Positions 12,998 to 24,823 of a DNA stretch of 64,000 nt are shown here, in pieces (position 1 is the first letter of the stretch; every line of letters starts with the position of its first letter). Source of the stretch: Rhyacichthys aspro. Taxonomy: Eukaryota; Chordata; Actinopteri; Gobiiformes; Rhyacichthyidae. The notes under the pieces are model-generated. The model made no database searches. It worked only from the letters and a program-made list of their open reading frames with translations, and was not told the origin of the DNA. The stretch covers positions 8,881,422 to 8,945,421 of the forward strand of contig CM072158.1 in the NCBI GenBank assembly GCA_036850595.1, read 5' to 3'. The translations under genes were made by a program, and so were the position numbers.

Positions 12998-13207
12998 TTC
13001 AAGATTCAAAGAGTTTATTTTCATGTGTACAGTATGGATTATGTTCCCTTGTACAACAAAATCCTTCTTTTGCTTTCCACAAAAAATGCCAAACTATGTA
13101 AAATTGTAGTATTAAATTGATAAATAATAATAATAATACAAAATAGGAATAAAAATAAAGGCAATATATGTGAATAGACTATTGATAACAGCAGCAGCAG
13201 CAGCAGC
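12998..13207. repeat. Fish interspersed repeat fragment ending in (CAG)6
   Basis: The segment begins AGATTCAAGATTCAAAGAGTTTATTTTCATG and continues through a 'CTTGTACAACAAAATCCTTCTT' type motif. I recall this pattern as a widely dispersed teleost repeat, but its class is not certain. The 3' part becomes AT-rich with (AAT)n and AATAAAGGCAATATATGTGAA, then a (CAG)6 microsatellite at about 13189-13207. No coding frame is retained. Confidence 0.5.
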
Positions 13208-13669
13208 TATGTAAGGCACCAAGCCCTTTGTAATTTCGTCTAAAACGTACATGCATCCATCAGTTCTTCAAACAGAAAGGGAACTGTCTGCTTTTGTGGT
13301 TATGAGACGACACTAAGTCTTAACCTAACTCAATTGTGTCTTGTATTTGAGAAGCAAAAAAGCTGAATGATGTAGAACTATGAACCTGTCTGGGACTTTA
13401 GACTCTAAACATATATCTATAAACTCTGTATTGCCATTGCCCACTGTTGTCATCAAAAGACATAATTCACAGCCGCGTTAGTTTGATCTGGCCTAACCTC
13501 ACAGATGTTTGCAGGCCTGCTGTCATTGTGAATGTATAGTGTTTTCTCTTTGCATATCCAGTTTATTACCAAACTACACCTTTCCTTTACATCCATCCGT
13601 TCAAAACCCTGCCTCTTGCAACGCTTCGCCATTAACCATTAAAGTCAAACGGCCCAGTCTGTTAGCCGG

Positions 13670-13865
13670 TCAATTAGCAACCAGCTAGTCACACATTTCA
13701 TTTTGCAGCCAGTCAACACAGTGAGCGGTCAGTCAGCTATCAAGCCAAGTGTTCAGTCAGCCAACGGCAACAATAAACAAAGCGGCGATCTGAGACAACC
13801 AGCAGCCAAACAAATGATCCGTCCTGCCTGCCAGCCAGTCACGCGCAGCCAGCTAGTCACATACA
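13670..13865. repeat. Cluster of degenerate CAGCCAGTCA-type short repeats
   Basis: Variants of (C)AGCCAGTCA, CAGCTAGTCA and GTCAGTCAG recur through this segment. The phrase CCAGCTAGTCACA occurs near both ends (about 13681 and 13850). Spacing is irregular, so this is a diffuse repeat cluster, not a clean tandem array. Confidence 0.5.
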
Positions 13866-16800
13866 AGTGTAATTAGTGATAAAGTGATTAGGATGTTCCA
13901 GTCACTTAGGGATGAACAACTGCATTCTGCAATTAGGACATCTCTTCTCATGGTCTAGCACGTCTCTGGTTACAAACACATGGCAAATGACAAAGTACAC
14001 AACAGAAAACAACATTAGGATTCCCACCACTCTGCCGCACTCAGAGGAACTTCCATCGTGAATCCATTAACGGCTTAAAAGCACTCAGAGTAATTATGAA
14101 TCGAAATTCACGGATGTTCTCAGATGTTGTTTAGACAAAAAGCCTGTTGTTTTTCACGCAACAAGTATTTCACTTTACACCAGCGTTATTTAAAAGTAAA
14201 GTTTGAAATCTCCCACTCAGACGCTTGATGCAAATATTCAAAAGTTTTTAAATGCAGTAATTACACATAGTGGGTTTCGGCATGTTTTGATGAATTCCAT
14301 TTATTCCAGCTGTTTATCCCCATGATTGCAAATGGTTACTTGTGTAGGGACTTGTATTGTTGTATAGAAATGTTGATTACAGGTAGAAACACAGCAGCTC
14401 TGAGATTTGATGTTAACGGGATTAAGGGAAGTTTAACAAACAAAATAAACAATTTGATGTATTTTTTTTTAATTTGCAGAGCAGAAAAGCCCATTTACAT
14501 CAAATATCTTGGTTTTAGGTATAGGTCGGATGATTATCACAATGAAATTCTCCTTGTAGCAGGCGTTAACAATGGTCACAGCTGGTATTGAATGTATTGT
14601 TGGAGCTGCAGGGTAGAGGCAACCTGAAAAAGATGAATGTACAATGAGTGAAACCTAACCCTGAAAAAGTTGTTGTTCTGTGACATTTATGCAAACTATA
14701 GGTATATGGAAAACTGATGTAAGCTGCAAAAAACATTAGCAAAATGTCTTGAAGTTTTAGTGTTGTAGTCAAGACCACACAGACCGAAGGAGGCAGAGCT
14801 AGAACAAGATTTTTAACTGAATATAAAATGACTGAAGTTTTCATTCAGGTCTTTATGTCTTTATGAGACCAAAACTAGACTGAGTAAAATGAGTTTGAGA
14901 CCATGACAAGACCAAGAGATCCTACTGTGTTCTACAACACTTGAAAGTTTACATGTTATTTCTATATGTACAGTATTCACCAACTTATATTTGGGTGCAC
15001 TGGAATAAATAAAGTTAAAAGCTTTTTGGTTACATACAGGTTTGGGTTTTTTTTGGCTTTTTTTCATACATGGCCTAATTAGACGGTGCTGACTTTAAAC
15101 AATATTTGAAATGTTGCATGTTGAGGAAGCATTTTCAGATTTATTTGTAGAACTGGGTTCTCACACAATCCCAACTGTGAGACAAACAAACAGGAAAAAA
15201 AACAACAAAATTCTTAAATAAAAGTTAAACAGTGTAATAGGAACAGTATTAACAACTGAAATATTTGGTTGCTAACATTAAGCTTTAAAAACACTTATTA
15301 TGAGTTTCTTCCCACACACACAAGCAGCTCCTTGTTTCTTTTTAGCAAAAACCCTGCCTAATTCTGAAGATATTACTTATCTGTCAAAGTTTGAGTCTCG
15401 AACCATAATTACAGGTGAGCATTTGGAGAAAAATAATTACATTTGACATTAAAAAACTCTAATCAACATAATAAAAAAGTATTTGAATTATGTTTAGTTT
15501 GATGGTTGAGGTTATTTTTAATACAAACATTATTTGGGAACAATGGAGACAAGAACATGAAATGGCAGTTCATTGATTGTAATTATGGTTGGATGAGTGA
15601 ATTGTTTTTAAAGGATGGGTCCCTGAAAAGAAACAAGGACATAACCCTTCACACAATACTCCACAATGCAGCTCTGAGTGAAATATGATTGTGTTGCTTT
15701 AACTATTAATTGGTGAAAACTAGAGGGCAGCAAAGCTTTCAAGTGTACCTGAGAGTTCATCCAATAATTATAACATTTATTCCTTAAATATATCTCTGGT
15801 ACAACATATTTTGTTGTATTGTTGTGCCTTTCCTGTTCCTCACTGAAGCTCTTAACCCTGTGATAAAGGAGAAGGACTGGTATATTGAGTTTCTGCCACT
15901 AATGGGACACTTAAAAAGAGCCATCAGAAAATTGCTTTTTTCTATATTTTATGTTGCTTGTAGAAGTCTTCAATTTCCATTCCCTCTCCATTTCCGTTAT
16001 GATTTTTTAATCAGGGAAATGAAAACCCAACACAGAAGTGGAACAGCATGTGGTTTTGGACCTCATCTGTGTCACAGAAGCAGAGTTTCATCATATCAAC
16101 AAGTGCAATTTAATGCCAGTCATACAATAAGACCTGAAATAATAAAAGCATTGACAATCTGTTTCACAATTGTAGGTTCGTCCTTGATTATTACAGCCAT
16201 CACATTTTTCTGCAGGGCTGTACCCCTTTGGACATTAACCATCAGTTTTATGGATGAGTCATTATCTGGTTTGGTGATATTAGTCCCTTATTATAGCAAC
16301 AGTCACAACACCGAGACTTGGTCAGGGTTTGGTCCTACATTTACCGAAGCCTCATACAGATTTGACATTGTCTAGACGATATATGCTAGGTGTGGTGAGT
16401 ACAGCCATTTAAATGGGTATTAAATGTTCCCTGTAAAAAGGTTAAAAGGCAGCTAATTGTTTACAGTGAAGAGTGAAGACACAACACTAGGTGTGACCAA
16501 ATCCTAATGGTAACTGTCTGATGGTCTTTGTGAAAACTGCATTTACTGTCTGCATTACAGTGAACACAATCCCTGAAACTACAGCTGAGTAGAAAGGAGA
16601 CTTAGCACAACACAAAGCTTTTTCATCAGGGCCATCTGACCAATCAAGAGCAGACTTAAAGACACAATAAAATCATTCTGACAAATAAACTGAGAAACCA
16701 ATTTGAGGTTTAGTCCTTTTAAATAACAACAAAGCCCCTTTCTGTGAGACTGGGGGCTAAACTGCCTAAATGAATACGAAAAAGGGAATCTTTAACTCAC

Positions 16801-17270
16801 TCACTTTACTACGTGTTCACCGAATACATTGTTGATTTAAAGAACTCTGAGCTGCTCTCTTTATGCTCTATGTGTCCTGACTCAGCTTATGTCTGTCTCT
16901 TGTTGCACATTAATGAAGCAAGACAGAATTATCCCACCATAAAAAGATTTAAAAGGAGCTATTGTGTGTGTGTGTTTTTTAATTTTTTATCTTCTTTAAG
17001 GTAAGAATATTAAAAGGTCTGTGCTACTTCTTCACAAATGTGTCATTGCAGCAGCTTTATTTGTATGTCATACAAAGACTGTGGGTGAATGGTGGTATTT
17101 TTTCTTTTATGTATTAGTCTTCTGCATAGACTTTACTGAAAAGAGACCTGACAGAATTCAAAGGTACAAAACCAGACACATATGCTATTAAACTAAATGA
17201 GATCTGCTGTATTAAAGATCCAAAGGAAGTTCTGGCAGTGGAAATGCATATGTCACCTGTAGGTCAATGA
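13866..17270. other. Non-coding sequence with one long unsupported frame
   Basis: Mostly unique AT-rich DNA. It includes a 183-codon + strand open frame at 15824-16375, among the longest uninterrupted frames in the window. The predicted protein has hydrophobic stretches but no motif I recognise, and I see no splice or promoter context. I do not call it a gene. Confidence 0.45.
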
Positions 17271-17620
17271 CAAACTCAAAGCAGCAATATTTCAACACAT
17301 CAGAGGCGAATGTCAGCGCCCACAATAAATCCTCTCATTGTCTCTATAGATTTTTACAGTAATTGTAACTAAAGAACAGAGTGGCCATCACCGCGCTCCA
17401 CGGCGGCGACGTGAGGAGAAGGGTGGCCGGGAGAAAGGAGCGCGCAAAGTCATAATTGGGCCATAAAGGATATTGTTAGCAGCAAATGGTCCAGATCGTG
17501 TGATGACTCAGCAATTCATGGAGTCCATCATGAGCCAGCAGACCTGTGATGGCGGCTGTCACTCATGAATGGACACAGTGCATTAAAGGTCAATGACGAA
17601 GCAAATACTGGATATAAGTA
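17271..17620. promoter_or_regulatory. Candidate conserved non-coding element
   Basis: This 350-bp block stands out from its AT-rich flanks. Composition is balanced, it has no simple repeats, and it carries several CpGs (for example GCGGCGACGTGAGG). It holds dense homeobox- and bZIP-like words such as ATAATTGGGCC, TGACTCAGC and CATTAAAGG. No frame reads through it. That profile is typical of developmental enhancers, but conservation cannot be judged from a single sequence. Confidence 0.3.
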
Positions 17621-19671
17621 AAAGTTCAGAAAATGTTCAAAAAGTTAATAGTATGTATTGACCCTTAATTTGTATTGAGCTATGTCCTTCTTGTTGTATT
17701 TTTATTTTTTTGACTATGATTGTTGGACACATATTGTAGGTTTGATTTAAACTAAAGCATTTTATTGAATACGCTACCAATGCTTTGTTATTGATGTGGT
17801 CCACTCTATTTCAGTCTTCCACTAAAAATAAAAACAAATCTGTAAAAACAAATCTATAACATCCTACAAAGCACTCAATTTTCTTAAACTGAAAAAATGC
17901 AACTCACCTATGAACAAAAAAGACAAAAATCATAAACCACAGTTCAGGCTACAACAGTTCTAAACTAATCCCAAAGCTACAAACTCAGTGCAAACCGAGA
18001 GTAGCTGCTAAAAACTGCCAGGGAACTTGTAAAACAATGACAGACGCATACATGTTCAAGTTCTCAAAAACTTTGAGAGAGTTAAGTCTGAGCAGCACAA
18101 CCTGACCTGCCTCCCGTCCTTGAATAATTCATAAAAACCAGTACAGGCCGTGGGGACTCATTACGGCCTAATGCGGACCTGGCCGGCGTCCCTGTTAGCC
18201 CCTCAAGTTGGGAATCTTGTCTCTCACCATACTGGGTTTGAAGTAACAAATCCATCTGGAGCCATATTGGAGGCAGCCATTTTGTATCCCTCCTGGCAAA
18301 CATTTCACGGATCCTGTGGAGAATTGAGCCTCTATGAATATGAATGGGACGGAGCTAGGTGTCCCTCAGGGATCATGATTAGGACATTGTCACTCGTGTA
18401 GGTTCTGGCAATTACAAAAGGTTTGACACTTCTACATTTTACTTCACTCTGTATTAGCCATTATGTAGCTATTATTGGCAATAATCTTACCAAATTATCC
18501 ACCAAACTCACCATTTAGCTTCAATGTTTTTAAATCTTTTTAATTCTGTGCACCATATCCCATGCACTGCTCCTTACACTACTCTAAACCTGCATATACT
18601 ACAAATCTGAATAAGTTTCCGTGGGGGATATCTTGAAACATTATCTGATTTTTTCATTCCTCATCTTGGCTGCTACTTTCACCCTCAATTTGTTGCCCAA
18701 AGCCAAAAAGCAACATGGGATTCACCAAACGTGCACACGCCACAGAAAATGCGATTATATCCCTTCCATCTCTCCGTTCTCTCCTGCTCTCTCTCGCACC
18801 ATCCAAAACGACCTGGGAACAGCGGTGCATGCTCGCCCCCCACTTCACTGTCTGTCTTTCTTTGCCCTTTTCTTCGTCTATATTTCACTCCCTCATGCTC
18901 AGAGGTAATTGTCTCCCTTCTCTCTCTCCGGAGCATTATTCATCATCATCATCATCATCATCCATTTTTGCCTTCTCTGTATCACCCTCTCTTCCACTCA
19001 CGCTCAAATGTGTATGCACAAATTCAGGCGGTGTATCAGTGTCACTGTGTCTGAGCAGCAGGAAAGCATTTGGGTGGAGAAAGAAATATGTACAGTACAT
19101 TGGAATGGAGAGGAAAGAAAGAGCCCTTCTTCTGCAGAGAAAGTGAAGAGTTTTTGTGAGTCTTTTGCCTAAAGGCGTTATGATGACTTTGCAAGAGACA
19201 GCGACGTCTTCGCAGGCTATAATCACCTCACATGTCAAGTGCTCAGTTTTCCTGTTAGAACTGCTCATGGGTGAAATGTACAAAGTGTGAAAATGTACCT
19301 GTTCACTCTCTATTCGAATGTACAGTGACCTTGATAGTTATGCATTAATGTGAGCTCCTAACCTCACAAATGAATATCGCACATTAGATGAGCCCTGGGA
19401 AGAGTAAGGCAGAGCAATTTTTTTTTTGCTGCTAATCATGATTATAACTACAGAGGACCAATCACAAGAAGATGTTCAGTTTGATTAAAGCTGATTAAAT
19501 CAATGCAAACATGTTTTTTTCTCTTCAATGACAATGTGAAGGAAAAGAAAAAGACATTTACAGCCAGTTTCTATTTGTATTCCCATTTATTCAGTTTTCT
19601 GATAAATGACAATAGGATGTTGGTCATTAATACCAATAATTGCAAATTACATTTTTTTTTAAATCTTACAA
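17621..19671. other. Non-coding sequence with a pyrimidine-rich tract
   Basis: No gene is supported. From about 18750 to 18975 the + strand is rich in CT/TC with a short (ATC)n run at about 18940-18963. This generates several overlapping low-complexity frames on both strands that should not be taken as coding. A segment around 18110-18260 has mixed composition and could be regulatory. Confidence 0.5.
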
Positions 19672-19673
19672 TA

Positions 19674-20202
19674 CACTGGTCCCTCGTTTATCGCGGGGGT
19701 TATGTTCTAAAAATAACGGGCAAAATCCGCGAAGTAGTCAGCTTTATTTTTTACAATTATTTTATATGTTTTAAGGCTGTAAAACCACACACTTGATACA
19801 CTTTTCTCGACAGGCATTAACATTTTCTCACATTTCTCTCTTGTTTAAACACTCTCAAAGTTCAAACCTTAGCATCTTCCTCTGCCTTTTGGGTGCGACC
19901 GCAGGTGCCTTTGTCGGTGCAGAACGTTTCGTCGACATTGTGGGTTTTGTCGGAGAGAAAACTTGCAAACATACAGCACTTCAGAGACGCACTGCTAGCG
20001 ATCGAACATTTATGTAAATTTGTCAAGCCGAACGCATTCTGTACTGTACAGGAGACACGGCACGGAGGAGATTGATTGACAATAGTCTACAGTCCCTTAG
20101 CCAATCAGGACGCAGAACACAATGCGTGTTCATACGCTGTAAAAAAATCCGCGAAACAGCGAGACCATGAAAGGTGAACCGTGTTATAGTGAGGGACAAC
20201 TG
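19674..20202. mobile_element. Non-autonomous pogo/Tigger-like (Tc1/mariner) element
   Basis: The 529-bp element starts CACTGGTCCCTCGTTTATCGCGG and ends GTTATAGTGAGGGACAACTG, forming imperfect terminal inverted repeats. It sits between TA dinucleotides (19672-19673 and 20203-20204), the target duplicated by this superfamily. The subterminal motif AAAATCCGCGAA occurs near both ends (about 19725 and 20145) in the same orientation. The TGGTCCCTCGTTTATCGCGG start is a familiar terminal pattern of this group (recalled). Internal frames are short with no DDE motif, so it is a deletion derivative or MITE. Confidence 0.82.
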
Positions 20203-20204
20203 TA

Positions 20205-22720
20205 TTGCTGAATGGCCAGTTTTGCATTCATAAAAAACCTGCATTGGGATTTCTAAATGAGTACTTTCCTTCATGCACATAATATTCTAAAACAGATCAA
20301 CAAAGGATTTCCAACATCAAACAGATGCAATAACAAAACAATTATCTCTTTATATTCTTGAAAAAAAAACAAACCCGGCATGACGATGAGAAAGTAACGA
20401 AGAGAGAGACGGAGCATATGAGTTAGAAACACACATGAGAGTAGATGATAAATGAGCATCGAGTGTCGTCATAGACAGTTTACCCATGTGACATTACTGA
20501 GATGATGGATGAGCGGTTTACAGACACAACTATGTCTTTGTGTAAAAAAGAGGCGGGTTTGTGGTGGTTTATGGATGTGCAGAAATGTGTGATTTTTATT
20601 TTATGGACTTAACATGTTTTCTTTTGAAGCCTGTCAGATCTGGTCCAGACAAATAAAGCAACAGTTTCAGCTTTATTTTTCCATCATTTTTATTGTTACG
20701 ATGCTGTTCTAATGTGATATTCTACAATTGACCTCTCTAGACTTTTAACTTTTGCCAATCTGAGTAGAAAAAAAGTATTTGAAGATAGACGTTATTTGCC
20801 TCCATTGTAAATGCTCTCATTATATCTCGCTTTGCTCTGTCCATGATCTAGTGCATGCTTGTTACACATTATAAACTGAGTTGGTTGAGTGGAAAGAACA
20901 AAAAGTCTTTTTGAGCTTTTTCCTGAAATGAATTATATTTCTTTGCTGGGCCAAGACATCTAATGGGGAAAATATGTCCTTTGTGTCCAAAAGTGACACT
21001 CTAGTCCACAAATAAAGAGAGGGATAACATGTCAGAGCCGGTCTAGGATGGGTGAGCCTTTAATCTGCAAATAAAGGTCAAAATGTATGGTGTTGCATGT
21101 GGATGGTCAATAAATGTGATGTCAAACATTGAAAAAGACAAGAGCAAAGCTGGATTTAATTCCAGTCTAAAGACTTTGATAGAAATGTGTAAAAGTAGAC
21201 ACTGGTAGCGTGTAGACTGTTGGCACCAAAAGACAGACAAAGACACTTAGAGTGAGCGACACATGGACAGAGACTCTGCGGTTTTTCTTCTCATGGACAT
21301 ATAATCAGTTTAAGAGGAAGTTTTTCCCTTCAGCTTTGCTTTGATGCACAATCAGATTTTGCCCCACACTGTAATTCTGCATCTCCCTCCTTGTGTGTCC
21401 CTCGCTCTGATTGGTCCTCTCATTGGTGTTTGATGTGGTGGCACCCTGGCATTGTTCTCGCTATTGTGCCAGTGTGGAAAGACGGGAGGAGGGACAGGGG
21501 GACGGGACGGACGGAGGGAAGGAGACAGAGATAGATGAAGGGGTGCTGTTGCGTCTTGATGTGGCATGGAGGCCCCTGTAAAGTTGAAAATCTGGATATA
21601 ATTGACAGCTATGGCTGCGCTGGCAGATCTGGGATTCCCATCAGAACGCAGAGGAATGTTCGAGTGTGTTCGGCTCAGGACTGACCTCTGTGCACTTTGT
21701 GAAGGGCCAGCAGGCAATGGGACTCATATATCATCATATCATCAGCATCGCAAATCCCAAACATGTTCTTAATTATTGCCCTGGCTTTGTTTATCTTTCA
21801 TTCCACTGTCCTTATCTCTCCTCTGCGTGGGTTCATGTCTACACTGGACCAGTTCTGACAGAAGAGCTTTTTATTGGGCTACTGGAAAGAGCCAGACTGA
21901 GAGCACTGAAGGGTCACATGTATTTTATAAGAATCTTAGTGATAGGAATGGAAAATGGGTCCCAAAAATAAGCATATAGCAACAGTGTTTTTAATCAGTC
22001 TACTTTGGCCATCGAGCAGAGACAAGTATTGACAGAAAACTATTTTATTGTAGTTCCTAAATTTATGTGTAAATACTGGCACATTAAACAGGCCCTGGAA
22101 AAATAATGCACTGCAAAATTCCTTTTTTGTTTTGTGGTAATTTAATGTCTGTTTATTTTCCCTCATTTTAAATACATACAAGCCTGTCATTTTTATTGCC
22201 ATGTGGTCTTTTATATAGACTTGTACTAATCCACTGTATGCAGTGTCAACATAAAGGCTGCAAAACATATATTTTCTGATGAGAGGGCACGATCTTGAAC
22301 TCACTTCTAACATATAAATGCACAGGACGTGGGCCTGTTTCACTTCCACATTAGTGGGAAGCTGAAACCTGTCCACACACACACAAACACACCCACACAC
22401 CCACACATACACTCAATTGGTAGGGCATTGCATAAGCTGTGCAAATATTGTGTATTTTATTCCCATCCAATACTGTGCCAACAGTTCTTTGTCCCAAGTA
22501 CGGTATCAAGTAAGGTATCATTAATTACTATGCAAATTCATGTAGTCTAGTGAACTAGTTCTCTTTGATTTAGAAATGTTTGGGAAATCAAGCAATGAAC
22601 ATTAAATATATGTAAATTGCTGGGTTTCAAATAACACTGTAAATTAATTACAGTTTTACATAAAACTGAGTATAAAATACAGTTGATGAAAAATGTATAT
22701 ACTGTGTTGTCATCTCACAG
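20205..22720. other. Non-coding unique sequence upstream of the HECT-like exons
   Basis: No transposon ends or RNA genes were recognised. I looked here for further upstream exons of the HECT-like gene on the + strand and found none with both reading frame and splice signals. A short CA-rich stretch lies at about 22374-22410. Confidence 0.5.
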
Positions 22721-23904
22721 GCTGATGCAGATTTCATCATGCAGAACATTCTTCCAAAACTTTCAGAGAAGGGGTCGATACGTGAGATTCATGAAACAGC
22801 AATAATCAACTTTCTGCAAGATTTTCTCCAAGAAATTGAAAATGGTGGTATGTATATGTAGTGGACCAAACATAAAGGCAAGGACCACAGGTGTAACATT
22901 CAGGATAATTTAATAAAGTCAAAAAATAAGTTTGACAAAGGCTCCAAAATTAATGAAATAATATCATTTGGGCCCAACAGAGGTCAACTAAACCATAACT
23001 TTAACAGAAGAAAACTGACCCGCCGAAGAACAGAGGGGTTTAACTACTGAAGGACTTAATTATAAACCAAAATATACACACTTAGGCAAAGTAAATATAA
23101 GGGACATTATAATAACTAAACATAATACAACAACAGTGATACACTAAATAAAATTAAACCCAACTAGACAATCTAAATTAGCAAAAAAATAAACCTAATA
23201 GTGTTGCCCCCTCAGCCTTGGTCCAGGTGGGCTCTCCCATGGTTTTACATTGTTTCCAGTATAAGTAAATATATTCAGACAAATATTAACTAATAAGTGT
23301 GCACCCAAATTAGAACATGTGCGTCTAAATAAATGTTTTGAATGAAACTGTGTTGTGTGAATTTAATGAATGAAATGAATATAAATGAAATGTAATGTGA
23401 CAAAGAAAAATACTAACACTGTGGAGTGGTGGCAGAGGTATCCACCACAGTATATCACTTTCTGATTTAACATAGATGTTTTGTTAAGGAATTAGACAGT
23501 CATTCTAATTTATGTAGATATTTAGAAGAAAATGCTAATGGAATGCTACATTATTGAACAAATTTTGGGTTAGAAGGAGAGATGACATGTTTTTCTTGTA
23601 GAAGATAACTCTGATGGAGGTGCCCTGTCCTTAACGGTCCCCCATGTAATGCAGTGGGTTACTGGCCAGGGTCACAAGCCTGTCCTGTCAGAGCTTCAAG
23701 ACTTCAAAATCTCTTTAGAGTTTGACCATGAGTGTATGCACAGAATGCTGGAACACAAAACATGTTTCCCAGTAGTAAGTGCCTGTGCCAGAAAAATTAC
23801 ATTTCCCACAACACACGGGTGACTATAACTCTTTTAAAGCAGTTATAATGCAAGCAATCCAGTTTGATTCTGGATTTAAATTTCAAATGTTTCCAAATGT
23901 GTAA
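22721..23904 (+). pseudogene. HECT C-lobe fragment of a G2E3-like ubiquitin ligase (decayed)
   Basis: Two exons are visible. Exon 1 (22721-22847) follows a CATCTCACAG acceptor and ends at a G|GTATGT donor. Its frame includes NFLQDFLQEIENG. Exon 2 starts at 23602 after TTTTTCTTGTAG, joins in phase, and reads HVMQWVTGQGHKPVLSEL, then ISLEFDHECMHRM, then FPVVSACARKITFPTTH. This order matches what I recall of teleost G2/M-phase E3 ligase-like HECT proteins. The Cys in SACAR sits where the catalytic thioester Cys is expected. In frame, a TGA ends the protein at 23820-23822. One frame over, the family-like tail continues as GDYNSFKAVIMQAI and stops at 23902-23904, so a small indel broke the C terminus. 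HECT enzymes accept ubiquitin on this Cys and pass it to substrate. Upstream domains are not in view. The decay reading is an inference from the frameshift; a sequencing error cannot be excluded. Confidence 0.7.
22848..23601 (+). other. Intron between the two HECT C-lobe exons
   Basis: This 754-bp AT-rich stretch separates two exons that join in phase, with GT at the start and AG at the end. It holds a weak AATGAATGAAATGAATATAAATG-type simple repeat near 23360-23395. No transposon ends were identified with confidence. Confidence 0.6.
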
Positions 23905-24252
23905 ATGGTAGAAAACCTCATGCTATGTAAATGTTTTACTGGAATATGGAATACCTGTTGTACATTGCCACATGTTATGTTTGTTGATTGTATGCTACTG
24001 TATACATGTTCAAGGCACACAACCTGTTATCCAAATTTTTTCTTCTTAAAACCAAGAATACAGAAATTACCAAATTTGAATCAAGCTTTATTAATTTATT
24101 GTGCTGAGGGTTAGTTTTCTTCAAATTAGAAATTCTGATTATACATTAATTAATGGAATTTATAATTCATGTAGTAGAATGTCTGTGTCAGTCAGAGACC
24201 ATAGTACTAGGGTGTACCCTCCTAAGGCCCATAATTACTGACCCGTTTTTAA

Positions 24253-24823
24253 TTACAAATGAAGAAGCACAAAATTTAAAACAGCCAAATATTTGTCTCT
24301 CCCATAGTTTTGAGATGGTGAGGTTGGGTCAACAAGAGATTGAAGCTGGGCCATAAGTTCCTCAGTCAAAGGACATTCAACTGGGGGAAGTACAATTCCT
24401 GTACATGGCTGGTCGGGGATACTGGCTGTGTCCCAGTCTTCATCGTCTTGTGCAATCTGTATCAAGTTGGTAACAGTTTATGGACAGTTTGTCTTATTAC
24501 CGCAATGCATTAGGTGAAAATACTGATATATAAAGTGGCACAGAAGAAAAACATTCATAAGGTACCTCAGATCGGAGTGGAGGAGTGACAGGGTTTTGAA
24601 TGAGCCCTATTTCCCACAGTTGGTTGGGGCTTTGGTTGCGCTCTGTGCAGAGAGGATGGCTATGACACACACAAGTGAAGCAATCAAGGTTTGCCTGGAG
24701 CCAAGGTAGGAAGACAAACTGACAGCAAAAGAGGTGGGGGTGTTGGTTGGATCGAGTAATCCTTCCTCTTCAAGACAGTGTACACGGTGAACAAGGCGCA
24801 AACGGTAAATATTGCCCCTCTTT
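24253..24823 (-). pseudogene. Integrase-core-like protein, C-terminal fragment (decayed)
   Basis: Two - strand exons are visible. The upstream one (about 24823 down to 24566) reads HCLEEEGLLDPTN. It must then shift frame near 24725-24740 to continue as QFVFLPWLQANLDCF, HSHPLCTERNQSPNQLWEIG and onwards, ending at a GAG|GTACC donor. The second exon (24456-24253) follows a TTGATACAG acceptor, keeps phase, reads VVLPPVEC-like text (seen as GIVLPPVECPLTEELMAQLQ) and stops with TAA. The order 'LEE-GLLDP', 'FVFLP', 'HPLRTE-N-TP-QLW', then 'LPP...L...' matches the C-terminal half of a DDE integrase-core family common in fish genomes (recalled). The catalytic residues would lie upstream and are not visible. 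The frameshift and missing 5' part indicate a pseudogene. It is tail-to-tail with the HECT fragment, with about 350 bp between. Confidence 0.6.

Noticed and set aside
13670..13865. Short repeats considered as a CRISPR-like array
   Set aside because: The repeats are about 10 nt, degenerate and irregularly spaced, in eukaryotic DNA.
18654..19283. Cluster of six overlapping open frames on both strands
   Set aside because: These are explained by the CT-rich tract and the (ATC)n run, giving Ser/Leu, His and Arg/Asp-rich shadows.
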